Numbered from the stretch's first letter, positions 38,694-49,420 are shown. The stretch: DNA of 56,236 bases from Thiobacillus denitrificans (GCA_020723405.1 DYIY01000019.1:1-56236), one strand, 5' to 3'. Notes: generated by a model from the letters alone, not told the origin. A program made the numbers and translations.

Positions 38694-41484
38694 GATGGGT
38701 TTCCTCTTGTTGTTCCAGCGCCGGATGGCGGGCCTGGGGCCGATCCAGGTGATAGCCCTGGGCCTTGTCCACGCCCAGGTCGGCCAGCAGTTTCAGAGTG
38801 GCTTCGTCCTCCACGCATTCAGCCACGGTGGTCTTGCCCAGGCCCCGGGCCACTTCCACCATGCCGCGCACGAACACCTGGTTGTCGTGGTCGTGGGGCA
38901 GGTTGCGGATGAACATGCCGTCCAGTTTGATGGTGTCCACCCGGATGTGCTTCAGGTAGGCGAAGGAGGCGAAGCCGGCGCCGAAGTCGTCCAGGCAGAC
39001 GCCGCAGCCGGTCTGCTTGATGGCCTCGATGAAGCGTTCCGCGTCGGTCAGGTCGGAGACGGCCGCCGTCTCGGTGATTTCGATGAGCAGCCGGGCCGGA
39101 TCGGCACGGAACTCCCGCAGCAATTCGCTGATGAAGGCCGGCAGGCCCGGGTCGTCGAAGGAGCGCCCGGAGATGTTCACGGCGATGGGGGGGGCGTGGG
39201 GCCGCTCCGCCAGGAGGCGCACGGTCTGGCGCAGCACCCAGCGGTCGATCTCCAGGATCTTGTTGCTCTTTTCCGCCACCGGGATGAACAGACCGGGGGG
39301 GACCAGGTCGCCGCTGTGTTCGTCGCGCAGGCGGATGAGGGCCTCCAGGTGGGCCAACCGCCGGGTGCCGCTGTGATAGACCCCCTGGTAATGCAGTTCG
39401 AACAGGCCGTGTTCCAGGGCCCGGGAGAGCCGGTCGTTCCAGGACAGGCGATTGACCATTTCCGGAGTGGTGTCCAGATCGGCCCGGTAGGCCCGCCAGG
39501 CATTCTTGCCGGCTTGCTTGGCCTGGTACATGGCGGCGTCGGCGCAGGCCACCAGTTGATCCTGGTCGGCGGCGTGCTCGGGATAGACGGCGATGCCCAG
39601 GCTGGAGGAGATGTGCAGGGACTGGCCCTCGAAGCGGAAGGGCACCTGGGCGATGGCCCGGACGATGCGTTCCGCCAGGGCTTCGGCCTGGGCCCGGTCG
39701 GCGTTGGGCATGAGCACGGCGAATTCGTCGCCTCCCAGGCGGAACAGCAACTCGTTGCGCCGGGTGAGGCCGGACACCTCTCCGGCCACCCGGATGAGCA
39801 GGGCGTCGCCGGCCTTGTGGCCGAAGTGGTCGTTGATGGTCTTGAATTCGTCCAGGTCGAAATAGAGGAGGGCGGAGGGGGCCCGGTGGCGGCCCGATTC
39901 GGCCAGCATGCGTTCCAGTTCCACCTGGAAGCGGTGGCGGTTGAAGAGGCCGGTGAGGGAGTCCCGCTCGGCCAGGTAGAGGAGTTGTTCGGCGGTCTGC
40001 CGTTCGCTGGTCACGTCCTCGTAGATCCACAGGTGGCCGATGAAGCGGCTTTCCCGGTCGCGCACGGCGTAGCTCAACTGGGTGACCACCCGGCCGTCCA
40101 GCATGTGGATCTCATGGCTGTCGGCGTCGTCCCGGTGGCTGAGGATGCCGGCCAGATGGGTCTGGTAGTGGTCCAGATCGGCGATTTCACAGCGGGTGTT
40201 GTTGAACACCGCGGTGGATTCCAGGCCGATGAGCACACTGCGCTCGGGGATCAGCCAGATGTGGCTGAAGGCCGGGTTGTGGTAGATCACCCGGCCATCG
40301 GTGCCGACGAACAGGATGCCCAGGTTCATGGCCGACAGGAGGGCCATCAGGCGGGCCCGCTCGGCCTCGGTGCCGGCCAGGTATTCCAGGGCCCGCTCTT
40401 CCGTGGCCTTCAGGTCGGAAATGTCGCGGATGCTGGCGCGGATGCCCTGGAAGCGGTTTTCCCGGCTGAAGATGGGATGCCAGTTCACGGCCGCCCAAAA
40501 GCGGCTGCCGTCCTTGCGCAGCATGCGGAACTGGTAGCCTTCCCCGCTGGCCCCGGACAGGGCGCTGTGGAAGCGCCGCTCCGCCTCCACCCGGTCCAAG
40601 GGGTCCACCAGGCCGAGGGGGAATTCCCGTTCCCGCAGGCATTCGTCGGGGGAGAAGCCGGTCATCCGCTCCACCGAGGGGTTGACCCAGATGGTCCGGC
40701 CCGAGGGTTCGATCCACAGTTCCATGTCATAGGTGTAATGGGCAATGGCGAAGAAGCGCTCCTCGCTGTCCTGGAGTTCTGACAGCCGGGCGCGCAGTTG
40801 CCTGGCCATGTCGCGGAAGGCTTCCACCAGTTGGCCCACTTCATCCCGGCCCGCAGGGGGGAGCAGGGCGTCGAAATCCCGCTCCACCAGGCGTCGGCTG
40901 GCCTGGGTGAGGCGGACCAGGCGTCGGGTCAGCAGCCAGCCGATGAAGGCCAGGATGACGAAGGTGACGAGGAAGCCGGCCAGACCGATGATCAGGTTCT
41001 GCCGCAGCACCCGGGCGCGGGCCTGGGCCAGGAAGTCGATGCCGATGCCGAAACGCAGCTCACCGTACGAGGCGCCGGCCAGATTGATGGGGATGCGGGT
41101 GTCGTACACCCCGTCCCGGCTGTCGGCGTCGATGACTTCATCCAGGGCCGGAAGGGGCCGGTTGGTGGGCAGGCCCGAAGCGGCCACGGGGAAGCCCGCT
41201 TCGTCCAGCAGCACCAGATAGGCATAGCTGTTGTCCCGCCGGGCGCCGTCCAGGATGTCCTGCAAGGCGGCGTAGTCCCGTTGCATGAGGGGGGCGGCCA
41301 GGGCGGCGTTGAGCAGGGGGATGGCGCTTTCCACCCGCAGCCTGGCCTTGTTCAGGAGCTCGCTCTCGGTGATGCGCTGGTTGCCCAGGGTCAGCATGGT
41401 CAACACCAGTCCCTGGACCAGGATGCCGGCCAGAGTGAGCTTGATCCAGAGGGGAAAGCGGGGGGAGGGGGGGTTGGGGTTCAA
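38680..41484 (-). CDS. Membrane GGDEF-EAL protein with HAMP and PAS domains
   Basis: 934 residues. TM1 (LWIKLTLAGILVQGLVLTMLTL), a periplasmic domain (about 35-165), TM2 (NLIIGLAGFLVTFVILAFIGWLL), HAMP, PAS (RFFAIAHYTYDMELWIEPSGRTIWVNPSVERMTGFSPDE) and PAC, a second PAS (ILFVGTDGRVIYHNPAFSHI), GGDEF (FRLGGDEFAVLM, intact; the I-site position is RRNE, degenerate) and EAL (LEALIRL, NISGRSF, EITETAA, DDFGAGFASFAYLK, KLDGMFI, AECVEDEA, all catalytic positions present). It is probably a bifunctional or phosphodiesterase-dominant cyclic di-GMP enzyme. The start overlaps the stop of the PhnD-like gene by ATGA, which suggests that binding protein feeds its periplasmic domain. Confidence 0.94.
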   Translation of the reverse strand: MNPNPPSPRFPLWIKLTLAGILVQGLVLTMLTLGNQRITESELLNKARLRVESAIPLLNAALAAPLMQRDYAALQDILDGARRDNSYAYLVLLDEAGFPVAASGLPTNRPLPALDEVIDADSRDGVYDTRIPINLAGASYGELRFGIGIDFLAQARARVLRQNLIIGLAGFLVTFVILAFIGWLLTRRLVRLTQASRRLVERDFDALLPPAGRDEVGQLVEAFRDMARQLRARLSELQDSEERFFAIAHYTYDMELWIEPSGRTIWVNPSVERMTGFSPDECLREREFPLGLVDPLDRVEAERRFHSALSGASGEGYQFRMLRKDGSRFWAAVNWHPIFSRENRFQGIRASIRDISDLKATEERALEYLAGTEAERARLMALLSAMNLGILFVGTDGRVIYHNPAFSHIWLIPERSVLIGLESTAVFNNTRCEIADLDHYQTHLAGILSHRDDADSHEIHMLDGRVVTQLSYAVRDRESRFIGHLWIYEDVTSERQTAEQLLYLAERDSLTGLFNRHRFQVELERMLAESGRHRAPSALLYFDLDEFKTINDHFGHKAGDALLIRVAGEVSGLTRRNELLFRLGGDEFAVLMPNADRAQAEALAERIVRAIAQVPFRFEGQSLHISSSLGIAVYPEHAADQDQLVACADAAMYQAKQAGKNAWRAYRADLDTTPEMVNRLSWNDRLSRALEHGLFELHYQGVYHSGTRRLAHLEALIRLRDEHSGDLVPPGLFIPVAEKSNKILEIDRWVLRQTVRLLAERPHAPPIAVNISGRSFDDPGLPAFISELLREFRADPARLLIEITETAAVSDLTDAERFIEAIKQTGCGVCLDDFGAGFASFAYLKHIRVDTIKLDGMFIRNLPHDHDNQVFVRGMVEVARGLGKTTVAECVEDEATLKLLADLGVDKAQGYHLDRPQARHPALEQQEETHHAPA

Positions 41485-42302
41485 GGCTTCAGGACCTTGC
41501 GGGTTTCCTTGAGGTACGGGTCGGCCCGCCGCATGCTGGCTTCGCTGGTGGCGCGCAGGCCGGTGTAACCGGTGTGGCCCAGGAAATCGATGCCTTCCGC
41601 TTCACCCGGAAAGGCCAGCAGCAGGTCGCGCAGGCGCTGCAAGTCGGCTCCGGGCATGTCCGGCCTGGCCAGGAAGACGAAGGCGGGGATGTCGGCGATG
41701 TGCTTGATGACCGCCAACCGGGCGCGCATGTCCTCGGGGATTTGCATCAGGCCCTGGCTGGTGGTCACGGCGGCCGACGACAGGCCGTTCACCAGGGAAT
41801 GGGCGGCGCTGGCATGGGTACGGTGTTCCACCACCCGGTAATCCCTGTCCGCCTCCAGGCCCTGTTCGTCCAGATATTGCAGGGCGGCCATGACGGTGAT
41901 GGCCAGCCGGTCGATGACTGCCAATTGCCTGCCGCGCAGGTCAGCGGGGCTGGCCAGGGGCTGCCTGGCGCTGTAGATGAGCAGGGCGTCATGGTCGGGC
42001 GTGAACTGGGCCAGGGGCTGGAGGCCCCGATCCTTCTGAGCCATGCGGGCGAAATGGGCGGCGGTGATGGTCAGGTCGAAATCTCCGCGCAGGGTGCGTT
42101 GCTGGAAGCGGGCGAAATCCGGCGCGCTTTCCACCCGCACCGGCTGCTTCAGGCTGCGTTCCAGGTAGACGCGCAGGGGCTCATAGCGCTCCACCAGCAC
42201 CCGGGAACTGTGCACGGGCAGGATGCCGATGGTGAAGGCCAGGGCCGGCGCCGCCGGCAGAAGCAGGATCAGCAGCCAGAGTGGCCAGGCGCCTCGCTTC
42301 AT
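41481..42302 (-). CDS. PhnD-like periplasmic substrate-binding protein
   Basis: 273 residues with a signal peptide (MKRGAWPLWLLILLLPAAPALAF). The mature protein follows the phosphate/phosphonate (PhnD) binding fold: TIGILPVHSSRVLVERYEPLRVYLERSLKQPVRVESAPDFARFQQRTLRGDFDLTITAAHFARMAQ, then SPADLRGRQLAVIDRLAITVMAALQYL. No ABC permease or ATPase is nearby; instead it is translationally coupled to a membrane GGDEF-EAL protein. It therefore probably serves as a ligand-sensing input to cyclic di-GMP signalling rather than uptake. It lies 1 bp from the argA stop on the same strand. Confidence 0.85.
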   Translation of the reverse strand: MKRGAWPLWLLILLLPAAPALAFTIGILPVHSSRVLVERYEPLRVYLERSLKQPVRVESAPDFARFQQRTLRGDFDLTITAAHFARMAQKDRGLQPLAQFTPDHDALLIYSARQPLASPADLRGRQLAVIDRLAITVMAALQYLDEQGLEADRDYRVVEHRTHASAAHSLVNGLSSAAVTTSQGLMQIPEDMRARLAVIKHIADIPAFVFLARPDMPGADLQRLRDLLLAFPGEAEGIDFLGHTGYTGLRATSEASMRRADPYLKETRKVLKP

Positions 42303-42303
42303 A

Positions 42304-43626
42304 TCAGGCCGCCTCCAGGTCCTTGACCAGCACCTTGGAGCGGCGTTGCCAGTTGTACATGGCCTTGCGCGGCGCCGGCAGGTCGTCCGGGCCACCCAGC
42401 ACGAAGCCCCGCTCGATGAACCAGTGGGCGGTGCGGGTGGTGAGTACGAAGATGTGCTTGAGGCCCTGTTCCCGGGCCGCCTCCTCCACGGCCGCCAGCA
42501 GGCCGTCGCCCCGGCCGCCGCGGCGGAAGGTGGGGTCCACGGCCAGGCAGGCCATTTCCCCGGCCCGGACCTCGGCGAAGGAATAGAGGGCCACGCAGCC
42601 GACGATGCGGCCGTCCAGTTCGTCCACGAAGAAGTTGTCGATCTCCTGTTCCAGCCGTTCCCGGGAGCGGCGTACCAGTACCCCCTCGGTCTCCAGGGGC
42701 TCGATCACCGACAGGATGCCGCCCACGTCGTCGATGCCGGCGGGGCGGATGTTCTCCACCGACATGCGCGTCACCATGGTGCCGACGCCGGCGTGGGTGA
42801 ACAGTTCCATGAGCAGGGCCCCGTCCACGTCGGCACTCACCAGGTGGGCCTTGCCCACCCCCTTCTTGCAGGCCTGGGCGGCGAAGGGCAGGTAGAGCTT
42901 CATGTCCCCCTCGGGCAACTCCTTCAACAGCCGCTGGGCCTGGCTGGCGGTGAGCCGGCTCACCCGCCGCCCCTGGGCGTCCACCGTGTCGCCGTGGTCC
43001 AGGATGAACACCAGCTTGTCGGCTTCCAGGGCCATGGCGGCGTGGGTGGCCACTTCCTCCAGGGTCAGGTTGAACACCTCGCCGGTGGGGGAATAGCCGA
43101 TGGGCGACAGCAGCACGATTTCCCCGGCCGCCAGCCGGTCCCGGATGGCGGCCACAGCCACCTTGCGGACCTCGCCGGTGAACAGCAGGTCCACCCCGTC
43201 CACCACCCCGGCCGGCTGGGCGGTGACGTAATTGCCTGAGGCCACGCGGATCTCCGCCCCGGCCATGGGGGTGTTGGGCAGGCCCACGGAGAGCAGGCTT
43301 TCCAGGTCCACCCGCACCGAGCCCACGGCGTCCTTCACGTGCTCCAGGGTGGCCGCGTCGGTGACCCGGCGCCCGCGCACGTACTGGGCTTCCTCGCTGA
43401 TCCGCTCCTCCACCTGGGGACGCACCCCGTGGACCAGCACCAGCCGGACCCCCAGGGCGTTGAGCAGGTTGATGTCGTAGACCAGATCGACGAAGTCCGG
43501 GCGCAACAGGCTGTCGCCGCCGAAGGCCAGCACGAAGGTCTTGCCACGAAAAGCGTGGATGTAGGGGGCGGCCGCCCGGAACCATTCCACGAAGGCATCG
43601 GCATCCGCCTCGCCCGTTTTCGCCAT
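42304..43626 (-). CDS. argA: Amino-acid N-acetyltransferase (N-acetylglutamate synthase) ArgA
   Basis: 440 residues. An amino acid kinase-like domain (about 20-285: KTFVLAFGGDSLL, LVLVHGVRPQVEERI, GEIVLLSPIGYSPTGEVFNLTLEEVA) is fused to a C-terminal GNAT domain (about 295-430: GGILSVIEPLETEGVLVRRSRERLEQEIDNFFVDELDGRIVGCVALY, EMACLAVDPTFRRGGRGDGLL). This is the classical ArgA layout. It makes N-acetylglutamate, the first step of arginine synthesis, and is usually inhibited by arginine. It appears to head the operon with the PhnD-like and GGDEF-EAL genes. Confidence 0.96.
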   Translation of the reverse strand: MAKTGEADADAFVEWFRAAAPYIHAFRGKTFVLAFGGDSLLRPDFVDLVYDINLLNALGVRLVLVHGVRPQVEERISEEAQYVRGRRVTDAATLEHVKDAVGSVRVDLESLLSVGLPNTPMAGAEIRVASGNYVTAQPAGVVDGVDLLFTGEVRKVAVAAIRDRLAAGEIVLLSPIGYSPTGEVFNLTLEEVATHAAMALEADKLVFILDHGDTVDAQGRRVSRLTASQAQRLLKELPEGDMKLYLPFAAQACKKGVGKAHLVSADVDGALLMELFTHAGVGTMVTRMSVENIRPAGIDDVGGILSVIEPLETEGVLVRRSRERLEQEIDNFFVDELDGRIVGCVALYSFAEVRAGEMACLAVDPTFRRGGRGDGLLAAVEEAAREQGLKHIFVLTTRTAHWFIERGFVLGGPDDLPAPRKAMYNWQRRSKVLVKDLEAA

Positions 43627-43719
43627 GACCGGATACTCCTTACCGAAAATGGATGGATGGCCCGGGTTTCGGCCGGGCCGGGAAAAACTTGAGCTTACAG
43701 CGTGGGCTCAGGGAAGCGA

Positions 43720-44448
43720 CTAACGAAAATCCCCCCAGCGCGCCTGGAAGGCGGCCAGGGCCGCCAGGGCCGCCGTTTCGGTGCGCAGGATGCGCCGCCC
43801 CAGGCGCAGGGGGCGGAAACCCGCCGCCAGGGCCGCCTGCCGTTCCGCCGGGTCGAAGCCCCCCTCGGGGCCGGCCAGGAGCCACACCGGTCCGGCCGGG
43901 GGCGCCACATCGTCCAGGCCCACGGCCCCTTCCGGATCCAGGATGAAACGCCCGGCAGGCCCGTCCTGGTCCCGGGCGAGCCAGGTCAGGCCGTCGCGGA
44001 TGGGAGACACCGGGGGCAGCCGGTTGCGCCCGCACTGCTCGCAGGCCGCCGTCACCACGCCCCGCCAGTGGCGCAGGCGCTTGTCTTCCCGGTCCCCGTC
44101 CAGGCGCACCACGGTGCGCCGCAGCATGAGGGGCTGGATGCCGGTCACCCCCAGTTCCACCGCCTTCTGCAGGGTCAGGTCCATGCGCTCGCCGCTGGAA
44201 ATGCCCTGGGCCAGGCGGATGTCCAAGGGCGACTCCCGTTCCGGCTCAGCCCGTTCGGCCAGGGCGACGAAGGCCGCCTTGCCGCGCAATTCCAGAATCC
44301 CGGGATACTCGCCGCCGTCGCCGTTGAACAGCACCAGGGTATCCCCGTCGCGCAGGCGCAGGGCGCCGATGGCATGGCGGGCCGCCTCGGGGGGCAGTTC
44401 CACCCGGCGGCCGGCGTACAGGGGAAGGTCGCAGTGGAAGCGGGGCAT
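43720..44448 (-). CDS. rsmE: 16S rRNA m3U1498 methyltransferase RsmE
   Basis: 242 residues, full length. An N-terminal PUA-like domain (RFHCDLPLYAGRRVELPPEAARHAIGALRLRDGDTLVLFNGDGGEY) precedes a SPOUT methyltransferase domain with LAQGISSGERMDLTLQKAVELGVTGIQPLM, the knot motif VWLLAGPEGGFDPAE and LRLGRRILRTETAALAALAA. It methylates U1498 in the decoding region of the small subunit. Its start is 62 bp from the divergently transcribed thioredoxin-like gene. The 93 bp towards argA hold a GGCCCGG/CCGGGCC hairpin without T-tract. Confidence 0.96.
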   Translation of the reverse strand: MPRFHCDLPLYAGRRVELPPEAARHAIGALRLRDGDTLVLFNGDGGEYPGILELRGKAAFVALAERAEPERESPLDIRLAQGISSGERMDLTLQKAVELGVTGIQPLMLRRTVVRLDGDREDKRLRHWRGVVTAACEQCGRNRLPPVSPIRDGLTWLARDQDGPAGRFILDPEGAVGLDDVAPPAGPVWLLAGPEGGFDPAERQAALAAGFRPLRLGRRILRTETAALAALAAFQARWGDFR

Positions 44449-44510
44449 GGCGGTCTTTTCGCGGTGTTATGATCCGGCCGCTAGTATCAACCCGAAGGGG
44501 AGTCGGTGGC

Positions 44511-45089
44511 ATGGTAAGGATGGAAACCCCGGTCTGCGATTTCGGCTGGAAGGCGGTGGACTTCACCCTGCCCGGCGTGGACGGCAAGACCTATTCCCTG
44601 AAAGACGTGGCGGGTCCCAACGGCCTGCTGGTCATGTTCATCTGCAATCACTGCCCCTACGTGAAGGCGGTCATCGAGCGCATCGTCAGGGACGTGCGCG
44701 AATTGCAGGCCCTGGGTGTCGGCGCCGTGGCCATCATGGCCAACGACCCCACGGAATACCCGGAAGACAGCTTCGACAACATGCAAGCACTGGCCAGGCA
44801 CCTGGATTTCCCCATGCCCTATCTGCTGGACGAAAGCCAGGCCGTGGCCCAGGCCTACGGCGCCGTATGCACCCCGGACTTCTTCGGCTTCAACCGGGAC
44901 CTGGAACTGCAATACCGGGGCCGCCTGGACGAGTCGCGCAAGGAAACCGCCCCCGAAAGCGTGCGCCGGGACCTGTTCGAAGCCATGAAACAGGTGGCCG
45001 AGACCCAGCGGGGCCCCGCCGAGCAGATTCCCAGCATGGGCTGCTCGATCAAGTGGAAGGAGTCGGTAGTCGGTAGCGGTAGTCTGTAG
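44511..45089 (+). CDS. Thioredoxin-like (AhpC/TSA-type) family protein
   Basis: 192 residues. AGGGGAG lies 8 nt before the ATG (MVRMETPV). Family pattern: FGWKAVDFTLPGVDGKTYSLKDVAGPNGLLVMFICNHCPYVKAVIERIV, with CNHC as redox centre near residue 47, then GVGAVAIMANDPTEYPEDSFDNMQALARHLDFPMPYLLDESQAVAQAYGAVCTPDFFGFNRDLELQYRGRLDES and PSMGCSIKWK. Such proteins act as thiol peroxidases or reductases of unsettled substrate. After KWK the final residues (ESVVGSGSL) are encoded inside an intergenic heptad repeat, so the natural C-terminus appears to have been replaced by repeat-derived codons. Confidence 0.88.
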   Translation: MVRMETPVCDFGWKAVDFTLPGVDGKTYSLKDVAGPNGLLVMFICNHCPYVKAVIERIVRDVRELQALGVGAVAIMANDPTEYPEDSFDNMQALARHLDFPMPYLLDESQAVAQAYGAVCTPDFFGFNRDLELQYRGRLDESRKETAPESVRRDLFEAMKQVAETQRGPAEQIPSMGCSIKWKESVVGSGSL

Positions 45090-45175
45090 CCTGTGTTTCC
45101 GCGCCTTCGGCGCGCAAGCAAAGCTACCGTTACCAACTACCGACAACCGACTACCGACTACCGACTACCGACTAG
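45061..45175. repeat. Heptad-armed inverted repeat R1
   Basis: The left arm has AGTCGGT units ending in GCGGTAGTCTGTAGCCTG; the core is a perfect CGCGCC-TTC-GGCGCG hairpin (45100-45114); the right arm is a run of TACCGAC units (with TACCAAC and AACCGAC variants) reaching to within 2 bp of the next ATG. The arms can pair over about 45 nt. It overlaps the end of the thioredoxin-like gene. Confidence 0.92.
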
Positions 45176-45177
45176 CC

Positions 45178-45963
45178 ATGGATCCCCGCCTGGACCAGAT
45201 CATCGCCGCCTGCCGCAAGGTGGGGCGCGAAGAGATCATGCCCCGCTATCTGAAGGTGGCCCACCAGCGCAAGGTGGACGGCAGTCTGCTCACCGAGGCG
45301 GATCTGGTGGCCCAGGAAGCCCTGGTGCGCCTGCTCCAGGACATCGCCCCCCTGCCGGTGCTGGGGGAGGAGATGAGCGACGCCGAGCAGCACGACGTGT
45401 GGAACCTGGGGGAGGCCGGCTTCTGGTGCGTGGACCCCATCGACGGCACCAGCAACTTCGTCAACGGCCTGCCCTTCTTCGCCGTGTCCGTGGCCCTGGT
45501 CCGCAACCGGCGCAGCATCCTGGGGGTGGTCTACGACCCGGCCGCCGATGAGGCCTTCTATGCCGAGGCCGGCCAGGGGGCCTGGATGAACGGCGAGCGC
45601 CTGCCCCTCAAGACGCCGCCCACCGAGTTGCGCCGCTGCATGGCCGGCATCGAACTCAAGCGCATCGACCGCACCCTGGCCGGCCGCCTGGCCTTCGAGC
45701 ATCCCTTCAGTTCCCAGCGCAATCTGGGCGCCAGCACCCTGGACTGGTGTTACGTGGCCGCCGGGCGCCTGCACGTCTACCTGCACGGCGGACAGAAACT
45801 CTGGGACCATGCCGCCGGCAGCCTGATCCTCCATGAGGCAGGGGGAGCGGCCTGCGCCCTGGATGGGCAGGATTTCGCCGCCTGCGACCCCTGGAACCGG
45901 TCCGTGCTGGCGGCCCTGACCCCGGAACTCCTGCGCCAGTGGCGGGCTTGGGTGGGGGTCTGA
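45178..45963 (+). CDS. Inositol monophosphatase family protein
   Basis: 261 residues. Metal-binding motifs of the FIG superfamily are present: VLGEEMSD (Glu), the signature WCVDPIDGTSNFVNGLPFFAVSVAL, and the C-terminal LWDHAAGSLILHEAGG. It hydrolyses small phosphate monoesters such as inositol-1-phosphate, 3'-phosphoadenosine phosphate or histidinol phosphate; the substrate cannot be fixed from motifs. The ATG directly follows repeat R1, and no Shine-Dalgarno is visible, so initiation may depend on the repeat structure or on coupling. Confidence 0.92.
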   Translation: MDPRLDQIIAACRKVGREEIMPRYLKVAHQRKVDGSLLTEADLVAQEALVRLLQDIAPLPVLGEEMSDAEQHDVWNLGEAGFWCVDPIDGTSNFVNGLPFFAVSVALVRNRRSILGVVYDPAADEAFYAEAGQGAWMNGERLPLKTPPTELRRCMAGIELKRIDRTLAGRLAFEHPFSSQRNLGASTLDWCYVAAGRLHVYLHGGQKLWDHAAGSLILHEAGGAACALDGQDFAACDPWNRSVLAALTPELLRQWRAWVGV

Positions 45964-46314
45964 AGGCCGGGGCGCTCCGTCCTGGCTGTTGAAATCGGGG
46001 CGTTTTCAAGAAAATTCCCCTGAAAGGCCAAAATCCACAAGACTAAGGGGGTCATGGGGTTCAAGACGCCCTTTGTGCGCCGCACAAATCACACTTTCCA
46101 TAAGCGTCAGAGGGTTGAATATAAAAATATTTTAATTTTTACGGGCAACCTGTCCCAACCCGCGTAAATCCAGGAAACACCAGGGTTTGAGGGCGGTCAC
46201 GGGGGATTTTCCCCCTGCTCGTCACCTTGCTCTTGAATTGCCGGCTACGACATAATCAAAGCTTTCCGCCCAACTGGGCCAAGATTTCGGTTTTTTCTTC
46301 AAGGAAACAAAGAC
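45964..46314. other. Intergenic region upstream of tkt, with a 17-bp palindrome
   Basis: About 350 bp without a gene. It contains the perfect palindrome TTTGTGCG-C-CGCACAAA (46072-46088), an unusually AT-rich tract with AAAATATTTTAATTTTTA (about 46124-46141) that could serve as an UP element, and a GGGGGA-TTT-TCCCCC hairpin (46201-46215). Together these look like the control region of the tkt-gap-pgk-pyk-fba cluster. No confident -35/-10 pair was identified. Confidence 0.55.
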
Positions 46315-48297
46315 ATGGCAACCCGTTCCGACCTCGCTAATGCCATCCGCGCCCTTGCGATGGATGCCGTCGAGAAAGCCAAATCCGGTCACCCCGGTGC
46401 CCCCATGGGCATGGCGGAAATCTCCGAAGTGGTGTGGAACCACCACCTGCGCCACAACCCGGCCAACCCCAAGTGGCCCGACCGGGACCGCTTCGTGCTG
46501 TCCAACGGCCACGGCTCCATGTTGATCTACTCCCTGCTGCACCTGACCGGCTATGACGTCACCATCGACGACATCAAGCAGTTCCGCCAGTTGCACTCCC
46601 GCACCCCGGGCCACCCGGAGTACGGCTACACCGCCGGCGTGGAGACCACCACCGGCCCCCTGGGCCAGGGCATCACCAACGCCGTGGGCATGGCCCTGGC
46701 CGAGAAGCTGCTGGCCGCCGAGTTCAACAAGCCCGGCCACGAGATCGTCAACCACCACACCTACGTGTTCCTGGGCGACGGCTGCATGATGGAAGGCATC
46801 TCCCACGAAGCCTGCGCTCTGGCCGGCACCTGGAAGCTGAACAAGCTGGTCGCCATCTGGGACGACAACGGCATCTCCATCGACGGCCACACCGACGGCT
46901 GGTTCACCGAGGATGTCTGCGGTCGCTTCGAAGCCTACGGCTGGAACGTGGTGCGCAATGTGGACGGCCATGACTTCGCCGCCCTGGAAGCCGCCGTGCA
47001 GAAGGCCAAGGCCTCCGGCGACAAGCCCACCCTGATCCAGGCCAAGACCATCATCGGCAAGGGCTCCCCCAACAAGCAGGGCGGCCACGACTGCCACGGC
47101 GCCCCCCTGGGCGACAAGGAAATCGCCGCCGCCCGGGAAACTATCGGCTGGCCCCACGCCCCCTTCGAGATTCCCGCCGACGTGTACGAAGGCTGGAATG
47201 CCAAGGTGAAGGGCGAGGGGCTGGAAAAGCTGTGGAACAACAAGTTCGCCGAATACGCCGCCGCCTTCCCCGCCGAAGCCGCCGAGTTCACCCGGCGTAC
47301 CCAGGGCGACCTGCCCGCCGACTGGTCCGACCGGGTGAAGGCTGCCCTGGCCACCACCCTGGAGAAGGCCGAGACCGTGGCCACCCGCAAGGCCAGCCAG
47401 TTGGCCATCGAGCGCCTGGTTTCCACCCTGCCCGAGCGGGTGGGCGGTTCCGCCGACCTGACCGGCTCCAACCTGACCAACTGGCCCAACTGCCAGCCCA
47501 TCCACCGCCACGACAAGGCCAACTACATCTCCTACGGCGTGCGTGAGTTCGGCATGAGCCACATCATGAACGGCATGGCCCTGCACGGCGGCCTGTTCCC
47601 CTTCGGCGGCACCTTCCTGATGTTCTCCGAATACGCCCGCAACGCCCTGCGCATGTCCGCCCTGATGAAGCAACGCGTGGTCTACGTGTTCACCCACGAC
47701 TCCATCGGCCTGGGCGAGGACGGCCCCACCCACCAGCCCGTGGAACAGACCGCCACCCTGCGCATGATCCCCAACATGTCCGTCTGGCGTCCCTGCGACA
47801 CCACCGAGACCCTGGTGGCCTGGGCTTCCGGCGTGGAGAAGAAGGACGGTCCCACCAGCCTGATCCTGTCCCGCCAGAACCTGCCCTTCATGGCGCGCAG
47901 CGAAGCCCAGATCGCCGACATCGCCAAGGGCGGCTACGTGCTGTCTGACGCCGAGGGCGCCAAGCTGACCTTCATCGCCACCGGTTCCGAGGTGGAACTG
48001 GCCGTGAAGGCCCAGGAAGCCCTGAAGGCCGAAGGCATCGCCGCCCGGGTGGTGTCCATGCCCTGTACCAACACCTTCGACAAGCAGGACGCCGCCTACA
48101 AGGCCGCCGTCCTGGGCACCGGCAAGCGGGTGGCCATCGAGGCCGGCGTCACCGACGCCTGGTGGAAGTACGTGGGCCTGGACGGTGCCGTCATCGGTCT
48201 GGACCGCTTCGGCGAGTCCGCCCCCGCCGGCCTGCTGTTCAAGGAATTCGGTTTCACCGTGGAGAACGTGGTCGCCAAGGCCAAAGCGGTTCTGTAA
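46315..48297 (+). CDS. tkt: Transketolase
   Basis: 660 residues, thiamine diphosphate enzyme moving two-carbon units in the pentose phosphate and Calvin pathways. Seen in order: [39 protein letters not shown], the ThDP/Mg motif [32 protein letters not shown], the pyrimidine-domain glutamate region [59 protein letters not shown], and the C-terminal domain. CAAGGAAAC lies before the ATG. It heads a cluster with gap, pgk, pyk and fba in the order known from betaproteobacteria, where copies are also called cbbT. Confidence 0.97.
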   Translation: MATRSDLANAIRALAMDAVEKAKSGHPGAPMGMAEISEVVWNHHLRHNPANPKWPDRDRFVLSNGHGSMLIYSLLHLTGYDVTIDDIKQFRQLHSRTPGHPEYGYTAGVETTTGPLGQGITNAVGMALAEKLLAAEFNKPGHEIVNHHTYVFLGDGCMMEGISHEACALAGTWKLNKLVAIWDDNGISIDGHTDGWFTEDVCGRFEAYGWNVVRNVDGHDFAALEAAVQKAKASGDKPTLIQAKTIIGKGSPNKQGGHDCHGAPLGDKEIAAARETIGWPHAPFEIPADVYEGWNAKVKGEGLEKLWNNKFAEYAAAFPAEAAEFTRRTQGDLPADWSDRVKAALATTLEKAETVATRKASQLAIERLVSTLPERVGGSADLTGSNLTNWPNCQPIHRHDKANYISYGVREFGMSHIMNGMALHGGLFPFGGTFLMFSEYARNALRMSALMKQRVVYVFTHDSIGLGEDGPTHQPVEQTATLRMIPNMSVWRPCDTTETLVAWASGVEKKDGPTSLILSRQNLPFMARSEAQIADIAKGGYVLSDAEGAKLTFIATGSEVELAVKAQEALKAEGIAARVVSMPCTNTFDKQDAAYKAAVLGTGKRVAIEAGVTDAWWKYVGLDGAVIGLDRFGESAPAGLLFKEFGFTVENVVAKAKAVL

Positions 48298-48300
48298 TTA

Positions 48301-49420
<1,120 letters not shown>

